From the NCBI GenBank assembly GCA_016783445.1, contig JADHWO010000022.1, positions 1-34,072 on the forward strand: 34,072 nucleotides of DNA, in the 5' to 3' direction. Shown here piece after piece: positions 22,474 to 31,326 of the stretch. The notes beneath the pieces were generated by a model. The model saw nothing but the letters and a program-made list of their open reading frames with translations. It had not been told where the DNA came from and ran no database searches. The stretch comes from Candidatus Aminicenantota bacterium. Its GTDB lineage: Bacteria; Acidobacteriota; Aminicenantia; Aminicenantales; Aminicenantaceae. The first letter of the stretch is position 1, and each line of letters begins with the position of its first letter. A program made the position numbers and the translations under genes.

Positions 22474-23256
22474 ATGCGCGAGGACCTCAAAGATTTCATT
22501 AAATCCGGCAGCGAAGAGGAGCTGCTGGTAAATCAGCTCGATTTCTCCCGTCTTCCCCGGCATGTGGCTGTCATCATGGATGGCAACGGACGGTGGGCAA
22601 AAAAGAGAAAATTGCCTCGGATTGAAGGTCATCGTACAGGAGCTAAATCTGTACGCGAAATTGTGGAAACTTGTGCTCGTTTGGGAATCAAATTTTTAAC
22701 TCTATATGCTTTTTCCAAAGAGAATTGGAAAAGGCCAAAAAAAGAAGTGGCAACTCTGTGGAAGCTTCTGGAGGACTATCTCAAAAAGCAGGATAAGGTC
22801 CTTGTTAAAAATCAATTCCGGCTTAAGGTCATTGGACAGAGAGAGGCAATCCCTGTGTCTGTAAAGAAAGAGTTGGAGCGTGTTGAAGAGTTGACAAAAG
22901 ATAATAATAACTTAACGATAATTTTAGCTCTTAATTATGGAGGGCGAGATGAAATTATGGACGCAGTTAGAAAGATATGTGAGGAGAAGGATTTTGATAT
23001 GAATTCTCTGGATGAAGAGAGATTTTCCCAATATTTATATACAAATCATCTCCCTGACCCTGATCTGCTCATCAGAACAAGTGGTGAACTTCGCATTTCA
23101 AATTTTTTATTATGGCAGATTGCCTATTCTGAAATCTGGTTCACCAAGGTCTTTTGGCCGGATTTCAGGAAGAAGCAGATGCTTCAAGCACTCGTGGATT
23201 ACCAGAAGAGAGAAAGGAGGTTTGGAGATATTTATCCCCATGAGGATCTTAATTAG
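22474..23256 (+). CDS. uppS: Isoprenyl transferase (undecaprenyl diphosphate synthase)
   Basis: A 260-residue cis-prenyltransferase making the C55 lipid carrier for cell wall and surface glycans. Motifs: HVAVIMDGNGRWAKKR (catalytic Asp36), EGHRTGAKSVREI, TLYAFSKENWKRP, DLLIRTSGELRISNFLLWQ, and SEIWFTKVFWPDF. The ATG at 22474 gives about 29 residues before the first conserved block, a normal extension. There is no upstream ribosome site and the ATG coincides with the predicted transcription start. First gene of uppS-cdsA-dxr-rseP-ispG. Confidence 0.96.
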   Translation: MREDLKDFIKSGSEEELLVNQLDFSRLPRHVAVIMDGNGRWAKKRKLPRIEGHRTGAKSVREIVETCARLGIKFLTLYAFSKENWKRPKKEVATLWKLLEDYLKKQDKVLVKNQFRLKVIGQREAIPVSVKKELERVEELTKDNNNLTIILALNYGGRDEIMDAVRKICEEKDFDMNSLDEERFSQYLYTNHLPDPDLLIRTSGELRISNFLLWQIAYSEIWFTKVFWPDFRKKQMLQALVDYQKRERRFGDIYPHEDLN

Positions 23257-23433
23257 ATCTTCTCTGCCTGCCCTGTTTGAGAAGGGAAGCTTAATCCGAG
23301 AAAAAGCTTAAAGGAGAAAGTCTCAGATATATTTTCCTAAAAACAAAAAGGTATAGATTGTTTAAAGATAATCCTTCAAAATGAGAGTAAAGTTATTAAT
23401 CCATAAAGGAATCCCTCTGTTTATCTTGAAAAA

Positions 23434-24240
23434 ATGAGCCTTCGAAAAAGAACGCCCACAGCTATTGTACTCCTGGTTTTGACATTTATATGGATTCAGT
23501 TTATGCCATCACTGCTCTTTTTCCTTTGTTTGCAGATTTTGATATTGGCTTCTCTTCTTGAGTTCTACAACTTATTTCAGGGAAAAAAACTTTTTCCCCA
23601 GAGGGTATTCGGAATTATTTTGGCATTAATTTTAAGTTTTTCCTTTTATTTTGAAAGACTTTCTCTTGCATTAGTTTTCTCCGTGTGTTTACTCCTTTCT
23701 GCTCTGTATTTTATCGTCTCCATTAATAAAGTTGAGAAACTTGTCTCTTTTTCCTCATCTATTGCCCTGACTTTTTTTGGCGCCCTGTACTTGAGCTTTA
23801 CTCTAAATCACACTTTTCTTATAAGAGAGGAAGAAGGCTCATTTTACATTTATTTTCTTCTGGTTGTTGTTTTTTTTGGAGATACGGGAGCTTATTTATT
23901 AGGAAAACTCTTGGGACGGCGAAAATTGGTCCCTATAGCCAGCCCCCGCAAGACCTGGGAAGGGAGTATTGGAGGGCTTATATTTGCATGTCTGGGAGCG
24001 CTGGTTGTTCAGCAATTTTTACTGAAGGACGTTGTCCTCTGGAAAGCAATCCTGTGTGGGATTTTGGTAAATGTTGTAGCACAGGTTAGTGACGCCCTTG
24101 AATCATTGTTTAAAAGGGCAGTGGGAGTGAAAGATTCCTCAAACATGCTTCCTGGTCATGGAGGATTTTTAGACCGGATAGATAGTCTTATTTTAGCTAC
24201 GCCTTTTTTCTATTATTTTATTCATTTTTTTTGGAAATAG
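23434..24240 (+). CDS. cdsA: Phosphatidate cytidylyltransferase
   Basis: A 268-residue polytopic membrane enzyme making CDP-diacylglycerol for phospholipid synthesis. It has about eight hydrophobic helices. FGDTGAYLLGKLLGRRKL (148-165) and SPRKTWEGSIGG (170-181) are conserved. The full family signature is at 224-250, from SLFKRAVGVKDSS to HGGFLDRID. The gap of 177 bases to uppS holds no gene I can recognise. The start has only a weak upstream site. Confidence 0.95.
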   Translation: MSLRKRTPTAIVLLVLTFIWIQFMPSLLFFLCLQILILASLLEFYNLFQGKKLFPQRVFGIILALILSFSFYFERLSLALVFSVCLLLSALYFIVSINKVEKLVSFSSSIALTFFGALYLSFTLNHTFLIREEEGSFYIYFLLVVVFFGDTGAYLLGKLLGRRKLVPIASPRKTWEGSIGGLIFACLGALVVQQFLLKDVVLWKAILCGILVNVVAQVSDALESLFKRAVGVKDSSNMLPGHGGFLDRIDSLILATPFFYYFIHFFWK

Positions 24241-24267
24241 AGAAGAAAGAACAAAGTTTTAAGTACA

Positions 24268-25425
24268 ATGGAAAATATAGCAATTTTGGGTTCAACCGGC
24301 TCTATCGGCTGCAATAGTCTTGATGTCATAAACAAACTCAATCACAGATTCAAGGTTGTGGGGCTTGCAGCAGGCCGCAATACAAAGCTGCTTGATGAGC
24401 AGGTTGAAAAATTCAGGCCAGAAATTGTGTCTCTGGAAAGAGAAGAGGATGCCGAGGAATTCAGGCGGAAGCACAAGTCAAAGTCCATTCAGGTCACTTT
24501 TGGCCAGGATGGAGCAGAAGAGGTTGCCAGCTTAAAAAATTGTGATATCGTTGTCTCTGCCATAACTGGTATTAATGGACTGAGGCCAACTCTTGCTGCT
24601 GTAAAGTCCGGGAAAAAAATTGCCCTTGCCAATAAAGAATCTATGGTTGTTGCAGGTCATTTGATCAAAGCTACAGCCCGAGAGTATGGAGCAGTAATCA
24701 TTCCTGTTGATAGTGAGCACAGCGGTGTGTTCCAGTGCTTGGCTAAAGAACAAATAAAAGATGTCAGGAAAGTGATCCTGACTGCTTCAGGAGGGCCTTT
24801 TTTTGAGAGGGCTCACCAGGAAATGGAGAATATTTCTCTTGAAGAAGCCCTTAATCATCCCAGATGGAAGATGGGGAAAAAGGTCACGATTGATTCAGCG
24901 ACTTTAATGAATAAAGGATTGGAGCTTATAGAGGCACGCTGGCTTTTTGATCTGGAGCCTCATCAGTTGGAGATTTTGATTCACCCGCAAAGTATCGTTC
25001 ATTCCCTTGTTGAGATGCACGATGGTTCTGTTCTGGCTCAGCTCAGTCCTACGGATATGAGAGTTCCAATCCAGTATGCTTTAACATATCCTGAGAGAGA
25101 AGATTCCCTGATGCCTTCTCTGGATCTCAGTAAGATAAAGGCTTTAGAATTTTTTGAGGCGGATGTTGAGAAATTTCCGCTAATTAAGCTTGCTCGATTT
25201 GTTCTGGAAGAAGGAGGGAGCTACCCTGTAGCCATTAATGCATCCAATGAGGCGGCAGTTTCTGCTTTCCTCAATAAGAGAATAAAATTTACAGAAATTT
25301 CAGATGTAGTAGCTGAGGTAGTAGAAAATCATCAAAAGAGAGAAGTCGAAAATTTAGAGGATATATTTTGTGTGGACCGGGAAACACGGGAGAAAACCCG
25401 GAATCTACTAAAAGAAAGGACTTGA
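24268..25425 (+). CDS. dxr: 1-deoxy-D-xylulose 5-phosphate reductoisomerase
   Basis: A 385-residue cytosolic enzyme of the MEP/DXP pathway, converting DXP to MEP with NADPH. NADPH site GSTGSIG (8-14). The catalytic and metal region is DSEHSGVFQCL (148-158), followed by TASGGPFF, HPRWKMGKKVTIDSATLMNKGLE in conserved pieces, and EARWLF. It sits in the conserved uppS-cdsA-dxr-rseP-ispG order. Its stop is 1 base before the rseP start. Confidence 0.97.
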   Translation: MENIAILGSTGSIGCNSLDVINKLNHRFKVVGLAAGRNTKLLDEQVEKFRPEIVSLEREEDAEEFRRKHKSKSIQVTFGQDGAEEVASLKNCDIVVSAITGINGLRPTLAAVKSGKKIALANKESMVVAGHLIKATAREYGAVIIPVDSEHSGVFQCLAKEQIKDVRKVILTASGGPFFERAHQEMENISLEEALNHPRWKMGKKVTIDSATLMNKGLELIEARWLFDLEPHQLEILIHPQSIVHSLVEMHDGSVLAQLSPTDMRVPIQYALTYPEREDSLMPSLDLSKIKALEFFEADVEKFPLIKLARFVLEEGGSYPVAINASNEAAVSAFLNKRIKFTEISDVVAEVVENHQKREVENLEDIFCVDRETREKTRNLLKERT

Positions 25426-25426
25426 T

Positions 25427-26761
25427 ATGGGTACAACTTTAGGAACTCTTTTAGCTTTTTTAATTGTATTTGGCATCCTTGTTTTTGTCCATGAATTAGG
25501 CCATTTTTTTATGGCAAAGCTGGTTGGGGTTCGAGTGGAAGTATTTTCCTGGGGCTACGGCAAAAGGCTTTTTGGTTTTAAAAAAGGTGAAACGGATTAC
25601 CGGGTCAGCCTTGTACCGATGGGGGGATTTGTTAAGTTTTCCGGCGAGGAGGCTTTTGACCAGGAAAAGGAGCCTGATCCCCGTGATTTTATGGCAAAAA
25701 AACGCTGGCAGAGATTTTTAGTCCTGGTTATGGGCTCTTTGATGAATATTCTTCTGGCTTTAGTGCTGGTCTCTATTATCGGCATGGTTGGGGTCACATA
25801 TTTTGAACATCAGGGACAAAAACCTGTTATTGGCTGGATAGAGCCTGGTTCTCCTGCTGAACAGGCAAATTTGAGGATTGGTGATGAGATCCTGAGCATA
25901 AACAAGAGAAAGACAAAGACCTGGAGTGACGTAGATATAGCTATTGGAACCAGACCGAGGAGACTGGTTACTGTGGAAGTCAGGAGAGACGAGGAAATTC
26001 TTTATATTCCGCTTATGACTGAGAGTAAAACCAGATATGACAGGGGTGAGGCTGGTTTTTCTGGAAAAATCTTGAATCAAGTTATCGAAGTTACACCTCA
26101 CTACCCTGCTGAAAAAGCCGGATTAAAACTGGGAGATGTTATCCTGGCGGTTAACGGAGAGCCAGTCTATTTACATCAGTTTACTGAGGTCATAGAGAAA
26201 AATCCTGAGAAAGAACTTGAATTTCTTGTTGATAGGGAAGGCAAGACTTTAACACTCCATGTTACACCCCGGCTAGAGGGTGAAGTCGGGATAATAGGAC
26301 TCACAACCTTTGTAAAATCTGTTTTTAAGAGATATGGATTTTTTTCTGCCATAGCTCGAAGTGTCAGAGAGAATAAGAGACTTGCTTTTGTTCTTGTTAA
26401 TTTTATAAGAGACTTAATCGTTGGAGAGGCATCTGCTCAGCAAGTTGGGGGCCCCCTAGAAATTGCAAAATGGTCTTTTACTTTTTTCCGTGCAGGTCTT
26501 CTTGCCTTGATGGGCTTTATTGCCTTTATCAGTCTTCAGCTTGGAATAATTAATTTATTTCCGATTCCGGTATTGGACGGTGGACAGATATTTATTCTGG
26601 GTTTTGAGGGATTATTCCGCAGAGATTTTAGCCCTAAAGTTAAACAGGTCCTGATGACAATTGGATTTGCCATGTTTATAGTCCTGCTTACACTTGTGGT
26701 TCTGAATGATATAGCCAGGAGACTTCCCAATGGGTGGGAGAGCTTCCTTTTCTGGAAATAA
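25427..26761 (+). CDS. rseP: Site-2 membrane protease RseP
   Basis: A 444-residue intramembrane zinc metalloprotease. HELGH is at 22-26 in the first helix. Two PDZ domains follow in the periplasmic loop (first near VIGWIEPGSPAEQANLRIGD, second near VTPHYPAEKAGLKLGD). The C-terminal metal ligand motif is in NLFPIPVLDGGQ. Relatives cleave anti-sigma factors and leftover signal peptides. No sigma or anti-sigma gene is nearby. It starts 1 base after dxr and abuts ispG. Confidence 0.96.
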   Translation: MGTTLGTLLAFLIVFGILVFVHELGHFFMAKLVGVRVEVFSWGYGKRLFGFKKGETDYRVSLVPMGGFVKFSGEEAFDQEKEPDPRDFMAKKRWQRFLVLVMGSLMNILLALVLVSIIGMVGVTYFEHQGQKPVIGWIEPGSPAEQANLRIGDEILSINKRKTKTWSDVDIAIGTRPRRLVTVEVRRDEEILYIPLMTESKTRYDRGEAGFSGKILNQVIEVTPHYPAEKAGLKLGDVILAVNGEPVYLHQFTEVIEKNPEKELEFLVDREGKTLTLHVTPRLEGEVGIIGLTTFVKSVFKRYGFFSAIARSVRENKRLAFVLVNFIRDLIVGEASAQQVGGPLEIAKWSFTFFRAGLLALMGFIAFISLQLGIINLFPIPVLDGGQIFILGFEGLFRRDFSPKVKQVLMTIGFAMFIVLLTLVVLNDIARRLPNGWESFLFWK

Positions 26762-26824
26762 ATGGGAACAAAAAGACAAAATGTCCCTGGCAGAAGTAAG
26801 CCTTCCTCCTGTTTGCCACTTTTT

Positions 26825-27871
26825 ATGAGGCGAAAGACAAGACAGGTCAAAATCGGCCGCGTGCCTATCGGGGGAGGAGCTCCTATTGTTGTTCAATCCA
26901 TGACCAAGACCGATACAAGGGATGTTAAAGCAACCATCGCTCAGATAAAGAGACTGGAAAAGGCAGGATGTGAGATTGTCCGCCTTGCTGTTCCTGACAG
27001 AGAAGCTGTCAAAGCTTTAGGAGAGATCAAGAAGCAGGTTTTAGTCCCTCTTGTAGCTGATATACATTTTGATCATAGATTAGCCTTGGCTTCCCTCGAG
27101 CAGGGGATAAACGCTTTACGCATAAATCCAGGTAACATCGGTTCCAAAGAAAAAGTGAAAGAAGTTGTCAGGGCAGCAAAGGACCGTGCTGTGCCTATAA
27201 GAATCGGTGTGAATTCAGGCTCTCTGGAGAAAAGCTTAATCAGGAAATATGGTGGCGCCTCTCCAGAGGCAATGGTAGAGAGTGCTTTAAGACATGTGGG
27301 AATTCTGGAGGAGATGGACTTTCCGCTTATCAAAATATCCCTGAAGGCATCCGATGTTCTCCGGACAGTCGAAGCTTATAAGCTTCTTGGAGAGAAAGTC
27401 GATTACCCTTTCCATGCTGGTATTACGGAATCAGGGAGTCTGGTCCCCGGGTCAGTGAAATCCTCAGTGGGGTTGGCTCTTCTTTTAAACCTGGGACTGG
27501 CGGACACCATAAGAGTCTCTCTTACTGCACCTCCTGAAGAAGAGGTTCGTGTCGGTTTTCTTATTCTCTCCAGTCTTGGCCTTCGCTCCCACGGGCTCAA
27601 TATTATTTCCTGCCCGGTCTGCGGCAGGTGCGAAGTTGATTTTTTTAAAATTGTCACAGAGATTGAAAAACGCCTTTTTTCTGTTAAAAGTGATTATACT
27701 GTGGCTGTTATGGGATGTATGGTTAATGGTCCCGGTGAAGCTAAAGAAGCAGATATCGGAGTAGCTTGCGGACGGGGAGTCGGGGTGCTTTTTAAAAAAG
27801 GCAAGATATATCGCCGCCTGAAAGAGAGTGAGATCGTCCCGGAGTTTGTAAAGGAAGTAAAAAAAATATAA
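26825..27871 (+). CDS. ispG: 4-hydroxy-3-methylbut-2-enyl diphosphate synthase (IspG/GcpE)
   Basis: A 348-residue iron-sulfur enzyme, the penultimate step of the MEP pathway. I prefer the ATG at 26825 (MRRKTRQVKIGRVPIGG), which matches the usual family start. The frame is open from an ATG at 26762 immediately after the rseP stop, but the extra 21 residues look unlike IspG. Conserved parts: VVQSMTKTDTRDV, LVADIHFDHRLAL, LRINPGNIG, SLEKSLIRKYGG. The 4Fe-4S cysteines lie in SCPVCGRCE and MGCMVNGPGE. Neither start has a clear ribosome site. Confidence 0.95.
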   Translation: MRRKTRQVKIGRVPIGGGAPIVVQSMTKTDTRDVKATIAQIKRLEKAGCEIVRLAVPDREAVKALGEIKKQVLVPLVADIHFDHRLALASLEQGINALRINPGNIGSKEKVKEVVRAAKDRAVPIRIGVNSGSLEKSLIRKYGGASPEAMVESALRHVGILEEMDFPLIKISLKASDVLRTVEAYKLLGEKVDYPFHAGITESGSLVPGSVKSSVGLALLLNLGLADTIRVSLTAPPEEEVRVGFLILSSLGLRSHGLNIISCPVCGRCEVDFFKIVTEIEKRLFSVKSDYTVAVMGCMVNGPGEAKEADIGVACGRGVGVLFKKGKIYRRLKESEIVPEFVKEVKKI

Positions 27872-27978
27872 AAAAGCTGAACAAGAGCAGAAAAAAATAA
27901 AATGTTTTGAGTTTTTTTAATTTTTAGGCAGGAAAAAATTCAAAGAAAAAATAGTAAAAATTAAGAGTGATTATAGGC

Positions 27979-28851
27979 ATGAGTAAAACAAGCCAAATAA
28001 AAACCGAAAAAATTCCCCGGGATACACTGTTAAAATATGAAAAACTGAAGGATCTTCTTCAAGACATGAATAAAGTCCTGGTGGCTTTCTCCGGAGGGGT
28101 GGACAGCACTTTCCTCTTGAAGGTTGCCCAGGATGTACTGGGTGAGAATGTTTTAGCGGTTTTAGCAAGCTCAGAAACTTATCCTGAGAGAGAAAGAGAA
28201 GACGCCATTAAATTCGTTCAGAAAATGAATATTCGGTATAGTGTTATTCAAACCAAAGAGCTTGAGAATCCTGATTTTGCGAACAATCCTCCACAAAGAT
28301 GTTATTTTTGTAAGACGGAACTATTCTCAAAGCTTAAAGATATTGCGGGAGCTGAGGGAATTCCTTTTGTCCTGGATGGCTCCAATTATGAAGATACGGC
28401 TGATTTTAGACCTGGACTGAAAGCAGCGGAAGAACTGGGCATCCGTTCTCCTTTGAAGGAAGCGCGGTTAGGGAAAAATGAAATCCGGTTGCTTTCAAAA
28501 GGATTTAATCTTTCCACATGGAACAAACCTTCTATGGCTTGCCTTTCTTCCCGTTTTCCCTACTATTCAGAAATCGATCCGGAAGGTTTGAAGCAAGTTG
28601 CCAGAGCTGAGGAGTTCCTTAAGGAATTGGGCTTTGTGCAGGTCAGGGTCAGGCATCATGGTCAAACTGCCAGGATCGAGATAGAACCGAGTGAGTTTTC
28701 GAAAATAATCGAGAAGAAGAAAAGAACCAAAGTTGTTAAAAACTTTAAAAAGTTTGGATATATCTACATAACGTTAGACCTTGCTGGTTTCAGAAGCGGA
28801 AGCATGAATGAGCCTCTTAACTTGGAAGGATACAGCAAGGAAACAGGATAA
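27979..28851 (+). CDS. larE: LarE-type ATP-dependent sulfur transferase (4Fe-4S type)
   Basis: A 290-residue PP-loop enzyme. LarE activates and transfers sulfur to the pyridinium dinucleotide that becomes the nickel-pincer cofactor of lactate racemase and other LarA-family enzymes. PP-loop FSGGVDST (37-44), DGSNYEDTADFRPG, and the conserved PSMACLSSRFPY. It has Cys108, Cys111 (RCYFC) and Cys188. Three such cysteines mark the cluster-bearing form (as in Thermotoga maritima) rather than the single-Cys sacrificial form. The start at ATG 27979 is preferred over a GTG at 27967. No larA, larB or larC is in the window. Confidence 0.9.
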   Translation: MSKTSQIKTEKIPRDTLLKYEKLKDLLQDMNKVLVAFSGGVDSTFLLKVAQDVLGENVLAVLASSETYPEREREDAIKFVQKMNIRYSVIQTKELENPDFANNPPQRCYFCKTELFSKLKDIAGAEGIPFVLDGSNYEDTADFRPGLKAAEELGIRSPLKEARLGKNEIRLLSKGFNLSTWNKPSMACLSSRFPYYSEIDPEGLKQVARAEEFLKELGFVQVRVRHHGQTARIEIEPSEFSKIIEKKKRTKVVKNFKKFGYIYITLDLAGFRSGSMNEPLNLEGYSKETG

Positions 28852-28900
28852 AGGAAATAAAAGCAATCTGAATACCAACTCTACTGCAGCAGCTCAGTTC

Positions 28901-29008
28901 CTATTTTAAGTTTCTGTCTGTTGCACCTATTTCATAATCTGTGTGTTTTTTTAAATACTCAAGAGCTTCGGGCAGAATGTTCCTTGTTATCAGTACTTTT
29001 GGCTTCAT
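28901..29008 (-). pseudogene. N-terminal remnant of a D-2-hydroxyacid dehydrogenase (GyaR-like)
   Basis: A 35-codon frame on the minus strand starts at ATG 29008 after a good AAGGAG site and reads MKPKVLITRNILPEALEYL, then KKHTDYEIGATDRNLK, then TAG. This is the typical start of glycerate/hydroxypyruvate dehydrogenases. Homology stops soon after the TAG, and no NAD-binding domain follows. So it is a truncated relic that still keeps its ribosome site. It lies between larE and a phosphorylase-like gene. The remainder of 28852-29083 shows nothing else. Confidence 0.7.
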
Positions 29009-29083
29009 AAAGCACTCCTTTTACTTAATAGAGGGATGGATCTTTTTTTCTTTAGCTGTTTCTGCTTTTCTTGAATTTTAAAT

Positions 29084-29791
29084 TTAATTTATAAACGGAA
29101 TAAAATATTTTTTTATGTTTTCTTCCAGCTCTGGATTATGAAATCCTTTTTTCCAGACACCGCTTGAAAGTTCATCAGAGATTATCATCAGAGCCGCAGC
29201 CTGGATGCTGTGATATTTGGCAAGAGCAAAAACAGCTGAAGCCTCCATGTCCACACAGTTTATTCCTTTTTTTTGTTTCTCCTCCAGCCAGGATTTTGTT
29301 TCCCTATAGGGGGCATCTGTAGAGACAAGAGCCCCATTGAGATAGGGGAGATTCATGGAATGGAGAATTCTTTCTACTCGATTTTTTAGAGTAGAAGAGG
29401 GATAAAAGATTCTTTTTCGAGAGAAATAGTGCTTTGACGTTCCCTCCTCTGAGAGGGCTTTTGAAATACTTACAGCGTTACCTATTTTGTACTTTGGATT
29501 AAGAGAGCCGCAAAATCCAAGTATAATAATCTCTTGAGCTCCGGAGGCAACAAGTCCTTCTAACGAGAGAATGGCTGAAGGAGCACCCAGGGATAAATAA
29601 AGGATAATTTTGTTCTTTAAAAGATAAAAATAGCCAAAACCTGTGTTTTTTTCTTTGGAAGCTGATTTTTTTATGGTTTTTTGAAGAATCCGTGAAGGGG
29701 AGTCGCATGGGATATAAACGACATTTTTGCCCACAAAATCTTTTATGGGTTTTGGTTTTAAAATTGATTCTTCGTAAAGTTTTTTTTTCAT
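29084..29791 (-). CDS. Nucleoside phosphorylase family protein (uridine phosphorylase-like)
   Basis: A 235-residue protein of the PNP/UDP phosphorylase superfamily. It has LSLGAPSAILSLEGLVASGA, then the phosphate/ribose loop IILGFCGSLNP, then STDAPYRETKSWLEE, the ribose-binding VDMEASAVFALA, and ISDELSSGVWKKGF near the end. Such enzymes split nucleosides by phosphorolysis. The particular base cannot be told from the sequence; uridine phosphorylase or a salvage relative is likeliest. It is monocistronic as far as I can see, with a weak ribosome site. Confidence 0.85.
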   Translation of the reverse strand: MKKKLYEESILKPKPIKDFVGKNVVYIPCDSPSRILQKTIKKSASKEKNTGFGYFYLLKNKIILYLSLGAPSAILSLEGLVASGAQEIIILGFCGSLNPKYKIGNAVSISKALSEEGTSKHYFSRKRIFYPSSTLKNRVERILHSMNLPYLNGALVSTDAPYRETKSWLEEKQKKGINCVDMEASAVFALAKYHSIQAAALMIISDELSSGVWKKGFHNPELEENIKKYFIPFIN

Positions 29792-29862
29792 TTCCGATAA
29801 TTCAAGATAACAGAAAAAAAAGCATGAGACAAGCCATTAGAAGCACCCTTAATCTTGTTGGG

Positions 29863-30258
29863 TCTCTTCCATTTTGTGTGGGTAATAATCATAAAGTATT
29901 CGTGAATGGTCTTGCTCCCGTTCAGATTTTTCACGCCATCCCTTCATCAGTCTATTCAACGCATAAGCGAAGGACAGTGGGTGAAAAAAACCGTTTGAAG
30001 GCAGAGCGGGCATGGTTCCTCTCCGGGATGGAGAGGGGAGCGAAGCCTGAAACCGAGCAGCTTTTGACTCGCTGGGGCAAAAGTTGCGTGTTTTCTGAAT
30101 CCACTGGCCTGAGCTTATACATACTCGCCGCCCGACTCTGTCGGGTTTCCTCGAAGCGCAATTCAGGGAAGCTAAATCTTCAAAGGTCGCTTCGTCCATC
30201 CCCGAACACTTTCTATTAATCTATTAAGACATGTTTTGCCCACACAAAATGGAAGAGA
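29863..30258. mobile_element. MITE-like element with perfect 20-base terminal inverted repeats
   Basis: The ends TCTCTTCCATTTTGTGTGGG (29863-29882) and its exact reverse complement (30239-30258) bound 396 bases. The interior holds several smaller hairpins (for example CCCGACTCTGTCGGG) and higher GC than the flanks. Short ORFs inside have no recognisable domain and look like chance frames. No transposase is present, so it would be non-autonomous. No clear target duplication is visible at the edges. The bases 30262-30345 between it and the ParB-domain gene hold no gene; they include AAGTTTTAGAAGTCTG, a motif also seen at about 13348-13365. Confidence 0.7.
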
Positions 30259-30345
30259 ACCATCTTATTTAATCTTTTTGCCTTAAACCAGGAGACATTT
30301 GAAGTTTTAGAAGTCTGCCCCCGGTGTTTTTAGTGTTTACTCTTA

Positions 30346-31320
30346 ATGTTTAATTCAATTAGAATAAAAAGCATGAAAAAAGAAAATTTATCTCTAAAAG
30401 AAATATTTTTAAAGGATGAAAGGTACCGGATTTCATATTATTTTTCCCTGGAAGAACTGGTCCTTTCTCTAAAAAAGGTAGGCATCATTTCTCCTCCTCT
30501 TGTCACCTTCAGAGGGGAGCGTTGTATTCTTGTTTCAGGATGGAAAAGGGTGCTGGCATGCCTCAAGATTTCTCTCTCTCCTCTTCCTGTTTTTGTGATT
30601 GAAGAAGAAAATGATCTGAAAACTTTTTTAACGGCTTTTTATGAGAATTTAGCCACAAGAAAGTTCAGTCTTCTGGAGAAAGCAGAAATCCTAAACAAGC
30701 TGAAAAAATTCGGTGAGGAGGAGAAAAGGATCGTTCGTTTTTATATGCCTCTGCTCAACATCCCTTCAACCTTATCCCTGCTTGACTCTTACTTGATTTT
30801 CTCTCAGTTAGAACCAGAAGTAAAAAGAGTCATTCACGAGAAGAATATGTCTTTCCCTTCTGTTGAGCTACTTGCCGGATTTACGCCTCAAGAGAGGAAG
30901 CTTCTTCTGCCTTTACTTTTACCTCTTAGCCAGAATAAAAGAAAAAAAACTCTCGAAGACCTTCAGGAAATCTCAAAGAAAAATGATGTGTCTGCTGAAA
31001 AGATTCTCAAAACAAAGGAAATTCTTGATATTCTCGGCACTAAAAGATTGTCGCCACTTCAGAAAGCGGATAATATCCGTCTATTGTTGAAGAAAAAGCG
31101 TTATCCCGCTCTTTCCACATGGACCGATTCTTTTAATTCTTTGTTAAAAAGGCTGCAGTGGCCCCGGGAGATCGAGATTAATCCTTCTCCCTTTTTTGAG
31201 GAAGAAGATTTTTTTGTCAAATTTAACTTTAAAGATCAAGAAGAGCTTCAAGCAAGCCTTCACAAGCTTCAGGAACTAGCCTCCAGAGAGGAGCTTTCTG
31301 AAATATTTAAATTTAAATAA
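30346..31320 (+). CDS. ParB/sulfiredoxin N-terminal domain protein, partner of SPL-like gene
   Basis: A 324-residue protein. Residues about 15-95 resemble the ParB/Srx N-terminal fold: SLEELVLSLKKVGIISPPLV, then ILVSGWKRVLACLK in place of the usual GERRWRAA box, then an acidic strand. The middle (about 100-160) could be the helical DNA-binding part with FYENLATRKFSLLEKAEIL, like ParB NLxRxxLNPxEEA. The rest is Lys/Leu/Glu-rich helices without a known domain. There is no parA nearby and the CTP-binding motif is altered, so it is not the chromosomal partition protein. It lies 6 bases before an SPL-like radical SAM gene. The start could also be 30373; neither has a ribosome site. Its function is unknown. 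Confidence 0.7.
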   Translation: MFNSIRIKSMKKENLSLKEIFLKDERYRISYYFSLEELVLSLKKVGIISPPLVTFRGERCILVSGWKRVLACLKISLSPLPVFVIEEENDLKTFLTAFYENLATRKFSLLEKAEILNKLKKFGEEEKRIVRFYMPLLNIPSTLSLLDSYLIFSQLEPEVKRVIHEKNMSFPSVELLAGFTPQERKLLLPLLLPLSQNKRKKTLEDLQEISKKNDVSAEKILKTKEILDILGTKRLSPLQKADNIRLLLKKKRYPALSTWTDSFNSLLKRLQWPREIEINPSPFFEEEDFFVKFNFKDQEELQASLHKLQELASREELSEIFKFK

Positions 31321-31326
31321 CTAACG

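Noticed and set aside
29849-30199. 116-codon minus-strand frame across the MITE-like element
   Set aside because: It runs through the left terminal repeat and hairpins, has no domain I recognise, and overlaps other open frames of similar length.
30346-31320. Chromosomal partition protein ParB and an origin region
   Set aside because: No parA, no parS-like palindrome and no dnaA-type neighbours; the GERR box is altered and the C-terminal part is unlike ParB.
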